Assembly (NCBI GenBank): GCA_963965975.1
Contig: OZ014412.1
Span: 13,778,849 to 13,842,848, forward strand
Origin: Xestospongia bergquistia
Taxonomy: Eukaryota; Porifera; Demospongiae; Haplosclerida; Petrosiidae
Direction of reading: 5' to 3'
DNA length: 64,000 bases
Within the stretch, counting starts at the first letter, position 1. Each line of letters opens with the position of its first letter. A program made the translations under genes and the position numbers. This document shows positions 60,058 through 64,000 of the stretch, piece by piece. The notes beneath the pieces are model-generated. The model was not told the DNA's origin and did no database searches. It saw nothing but the letters and a program-made list of their open reading frames with translations.

Positions 60058-61244
60058 TAACTCTTTATACATGAAATTAATTATTGTGGACATGTCATTA
60101 ATACTTAATTAAAAATTGCCTAAAGATACTTAATACAAAGTTGCATCTCTGTTGTGTTAAAGTGTATTTTGTTGCTATGCTAAGCTTTATACTTGTCCTA
60201 TAAGATCTTTCAGGCATTTGTAATAGAGTAGATACTTCAAGAATCATTTCTAGTTGCTTACATTGATGAGTGATTAAGTTAGGAATGTTCATTACAATAT
60301 AGCCTTTGTGTTTGTGTGTTATTGCATAACAACTTCTGACACTATCTAAGTTTACAAATACTCTCATAGAAGTTAAACAACCATCTATAGGTTGCTAGAT
60401 GTACAAAGATGAGAAAAATAACTGTATGTTTTGGACGTTCATAGAAAAGATAAGAATTCATCAACTTTTAACACAAGCTAGGGTTCAGGACTAGAAAAAA
60501 TAACTATTGGCTGTGTATTTTATATTACTCTACCTTATAGTTGTTTAATAGAAAGTTTGAGTCAGCTAGCTATAAGATTTCTGCTAAAAGAGAGAGCAAA
60601 CTTGTTGGATGTGACAGTACGTCTACCGTATTAACATGTACTTTATTACATGTTCTTTATGTATATTGTATATAAAGGGTTAATAAATAGAGCACTGCAT
60701 GTATTGATAGAGTGATCTCGTAACCTCATTTGTTCTATGTGTTAACTAGTAATCTCTGTGTAGTCTATATTTAGAATGGACAACAGTTATCACAATTAGA
60801 AGTATAACTTTATTCAAGAAAAATGTTGACATAATACTATCCAAAACACTGTATGTGTCATTTTGTACATACAAAAGTTATGTTATTGATTCATATATAA
60901 ATAAAAATATTTATTGTAAACATTTGTTAACTAACATCTGTCAAGATGACATGCTACAACATAATGTTGTGTCCATGACAACATTATATTATATACATAG
61001 CAGAAATAGGATCATGATAATCAGCAATTAAAATTAAATGCAATTAACTAATGTTTTTTTTTCATTTCTACAAATATTAATGATAATTGTAATTATAGAA
61101 ACATAGTTGTAATTATAATTGATTACTGTTGAAGTAAATGTAATGATAATGTTGAAATGATCAAATGTTATAATCAAAATGATTACATTGAGGCTTTAAT
61201 GGACACATCACTAGTATATAGTATAGTAAATATTTGATACTAAC

Positions 61245-61343
61245 CTCATTAACAGCATTTGGATTAGCTCCTTTGTTAATTAAAACCGTAGCAACTTCAG
61301 TATTTCCATTTATTGCTGCCCAATGCAAAGGAGTGTCCTTGAA
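61245..61343 (-). CDS. Ankyrin-repeat exon, 33 aa
   Basis: 99 bp, phase 0 both sides: FKDTPLHWAAINGNTEVATV continuing LINKGANPNAVNE. The acceptor is ATCTTTTAG and the donor GAG/GTTAGT. This is the most upstream exon visible; the incoming phase-0 acceptor means that more coding exons (further repeats or another domain) lie to the right of the window. Confidence 0.87.
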
Positions 61344-61980
61344 CTAAAAGATATAGACAACATTAATGACACAATACAAAGTAGAACATAGACTCTACTG
61401 GTACATCATGTCATATTCTGACTACTACTTTAAATAGTATCACAATATAACTAATTTTTATAACAATGTAAGTGTAGTATGATAAGTTTGATATTACTGA
61501 TTGTTATTATTAATGTATGTGTACCATACAGTGATATGATGATGATAATTAGTTGATTATATAAGAAACACTGAACATGGAACATGATCTTTACTAGTTA
61601 TATTTTGGTACTAGAACTAAAACTAAATTTAGTACTTCATTTTATTTTAGTTCTAGTAACAATACAGGAACTAATACTATACTAAAATGATTTCTGTTAA
61701 AGGTACTACCACTAGTGATGATGATGCATTTATATTTCTGTAGTTATGACCTATAGTGAGATCATCCTCTAGCAAAGTGGTCATGTAGTAATGTAGTAAT
61801 GTAGTATATTGTCTTATACACTTGTACTTGTGGAATCAATTTGGGCATAGTCCTGTAAATGTGTTGTCCTATATACATAACTTTTGATAAAAATTTACAT
61901 TGTTGTTGTCTTATATATATATGTCGTCTACCTGCACTGTAGTCAATTATTGATCTAGTTTTCAAGTTTAATTTACTTTA

Positions 61981-62004
61981 CATATATATATATATATATA
62001 TACA
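61981..62004. repeat. (TA)n microsatellite
   Basis: Short TA run. The remainder 61344-64000 shows no recognisable gene; frames at 63242-63841 are A+T-driven and lack domains. Confidence 0.85.
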
Positions 62005-64000
62005 TGTCTGTGTTGAAGTATAAAGACATAATTAGTAAGAGATACAGCATAAAATGGCTTGTCTCCTGATAATGTTAATAGGTGGTACAATTATCATATG
62101 TTTATTGGATAAGAATACCTTTGGACATTAATGATTTTAAAGTAATAGTGGAAATTACATTGCAATATAATATTAAATTATAAGTAATATGAAATAATTA
62201 ACATAAATTATAAGGAAAAGAATGCAAGATTTATCACAGATGTTAAGCCTGTGTTTGAGGGCTGTCATTACAGGTTTACAAAGATCTATTTCAGTACAAG
62301 TTGTGATTTCACTAATTTATTATTAAACCCATGAAATCAATATATTCATTAACTGAATGTTAAAAATTATGACTCTTTGCTACTACCAGACATAAAAACA
62401 TTCATTATACAAAATACAAAAATTTTAATAATCCATGAGTCAATGAGTAATGAGTATTAAGCGAGACTTCTTTCCAGATGAGACTATTTGTCCCTGTAAA
62501 TGAGGTTGCCATTATTCAGGGAGTCCATTGTAGTCATACTAATAGACTTACATGAAATAAATACAACAGTTGTCAGGTTAAATACACACGTTTTACAATA
62601 AAAAAATTTGGAATAAGCTGTTGTGTATATGTGTATACACTGTTACTAGGTAGCCATTTTGTGTATGATGTTTACAAAATTTGGTAACCAAGTACTTGTA
62701 GGATTGTTTTACCTGAATACCAAGTATAATATACATCTGTACAAAATACATGTATGTAACAATTTGATTGAAATTATTTAGACAAACAAGTGTGATTTTC
62801 CAAAGTAAGTCACATTTTATATATTCTCTAAATTTCTATGATGTATAAGTATGATGTTTGCTATAATATATTGTAAATGGAAGTAACTAATTGTACAGTG
62901 TACATTACACAAGAGTTCTAGTCTTGTAGATATTATGTAACAGTCAAGCATAATAACATTGAAATATGGTCAGTTAAGAAGCCTTGCAAATGTTTTGCAA
63001 ATTATACAGTAAGAAGAATTCATCACTCTTCCCAGTGTGACAGAGGTTTATACTACAATACCATTGAGCATCTTTTCTCATCTTATAGGTGTAGCAGTAG
63101 TGGGACTATTAATGTTTGTTGTTTCGTTTCTGTTGGAAGTGACCCTGCAATAATATAAGAAAATGGTAGTGTGTTTTCAACTATTGTATGAGCCAATAAG
63201 TTGAGTTCCAATATTGAGAGAAAAGTCTTTCATGTTGTGAAATGATGGTTCAAACAAAAACAGTAAAAAATGTAAGCATTTCTGATAGCTACATCTATGC
63301 TAAATTAGGCAAAGTATACATAGCATTTGCACCCATGAGGTTTAATTCTTTTCTGTCAATTCAATCAACACCATTAATATTTTCATTGTACTTAGCTGTA
63401 AGCCCAGGACATTGGATGTGCTGTCTTACATCTCTGTTTTGCTACCTATATATTTTATTTACCACATTTGTTTGAGATTTTGTGAAATCGCTGTAAAGGT
63501 TTTGTGTCTTGCCACAGTGCAATTACTAAGTTCCACTCAGTAGTTGCTTCTACTCTCTTCTTTGTTTGAACAACTCTGGAAAAAATACCTGTCACGTCTT
63601 ATTGTTCCACAAATATACATTTGGTCATCTAGCCTATCTAATCACAATGAAATGCTTCAGAAAAGGTCACAGATACATGATGATCTTTCCTACTATGTTT
63701 CTAGTAAGATCTTTCACTACACTTGCTCATAGTTCACTTTCAGATCCTTTCTTTTTAGTGATGTGGAATTTAGATTCAAACCCAATTTTTACTATTATTC
63801 CTAGTTCAAGCCTTGAATTCTCATTTTATAGGTTATTTTAGTTTGTACTGTTTCATACTAGACAATACAATTGCCTTGTCAATACTTTATATAGTCTCTA
63901 TTGGGATCACACAGAGCAATTAATCATCCAGATAGATGCTCCAAGACTATAATCTTCCTTTGCCAGAAGGGTCATATCCATACGATCCTGGTGGTGCTGA

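Larger units (their letters stand above)
31827..61343 (-). other. Gene model: ankyrin - Roc-like GTPase - COR - Death protein (5' end outside window)
   Basis: Five exons on the minus strand, in order of transcription: 61343-61245, 47851-47753, 37082-36899, 34373-32304 and 32170-31827. Every junction has AG and GT and the phases agree: 0/0, 0/0, 1/1 and 1/1. The coding sequence is open throughout, unlike nearly all other coding traces in the window. Architecture matches ROCO-family proteins of the DAPK1 type without the kinase, at least in the visible part. Such proteins act in the cytoplasm, with ankyrin repeats and the Death domain recruiting partners and the GTPase-COR pair acting as a switch or dimeriser. 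Immunity or apoptosis signalling is inferred. Introns are 13393, 10670, 2525 and 133 bp; the three large ones are filled with repeats. Confidence 0.82.

Noticed and set aside
1-64000. tRNA, rRNA or other structured RNA genes
   Set aside because: No clover-leaf with A and B boxes and no rRNA-like blocks were recognised by eye; a covariance-model search would be decisive.

Overview
The window is A+T-rich, intron-rich metazoan DNA packed with transposable elements, with no sign of operons, rRNA or tRNA genes. The mix of PGBD-like, MULE/ZSWIM-like, THAP, Ty3/gypsy and non-LTR relics, together with an ankyrin-Roc-COR-Death gene, suggests an early-branching animal such as a demosponge (for example Amphimedon-like). 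That assignment is inference from gene and repeat types, not a database match.

The one gene that looks alive is on the minus strand and fills the right half. Five exons can be recognised: ankyrin-repeat exons at 61245-61343, 47753-47851 and 36899-37082, one large GTPase-COR exon at 32304-34373, and a terminal Death-domain exon at 31827-32170. All four intron junctions are in matching phase and the coding sequence is uninterrupted, while almost everything around it is broken. The 5' end lies beyond 64 kb. The architecture (ANK, Roc-like GTPase, COR, Death) resembles the non-kinase part of DAPK1-type ROCO proteins and points to intracellular or innate-immune/cell-death signalling.

Its introns are transposon graveyards. 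Intron 34374-36898 holds a MULE/ZSWIM-PHD element with terminal inverted repeats. Intron 37083-47752 holds a 5'-truncated gypsy copy and a complete gypsy (LTRs, 5-bp target duplication) inserted into a PGBD-like transposase relic. Intron 47852-61244 holds small MITEs, a second MULE with a TTAA-flanked piggyBac nested inside it, a third gypsy containing a decayed DDE transposase, a LINE relic and a gypsy RNase H scrap.

The left half (1-29 kb) is repeat-derived. It has a ~130-bp minisatellite, several MITEs with clear target duplications, dead fragments of an ANK-ROCO-Death paralogue (8.8-10.6 kb and again at 17.1-17.4 kb), and a ~6.8-kb tandem segmental duplication (9843-16637 and 16675-23527). 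Each duplicate carries a dead PGBD-like transposon. A third related segment (5638-8440) preserves the transposon's empty insertion site. The junction between the duplicates contains a 41-bp filler identical to sequence near 4.1 kb, suggesting template switching.

Method limits: all calls are by eye from sequence and translated frames. Family names rest on motifs, and ends are exact only where a target-site duplication or splice site is stated.
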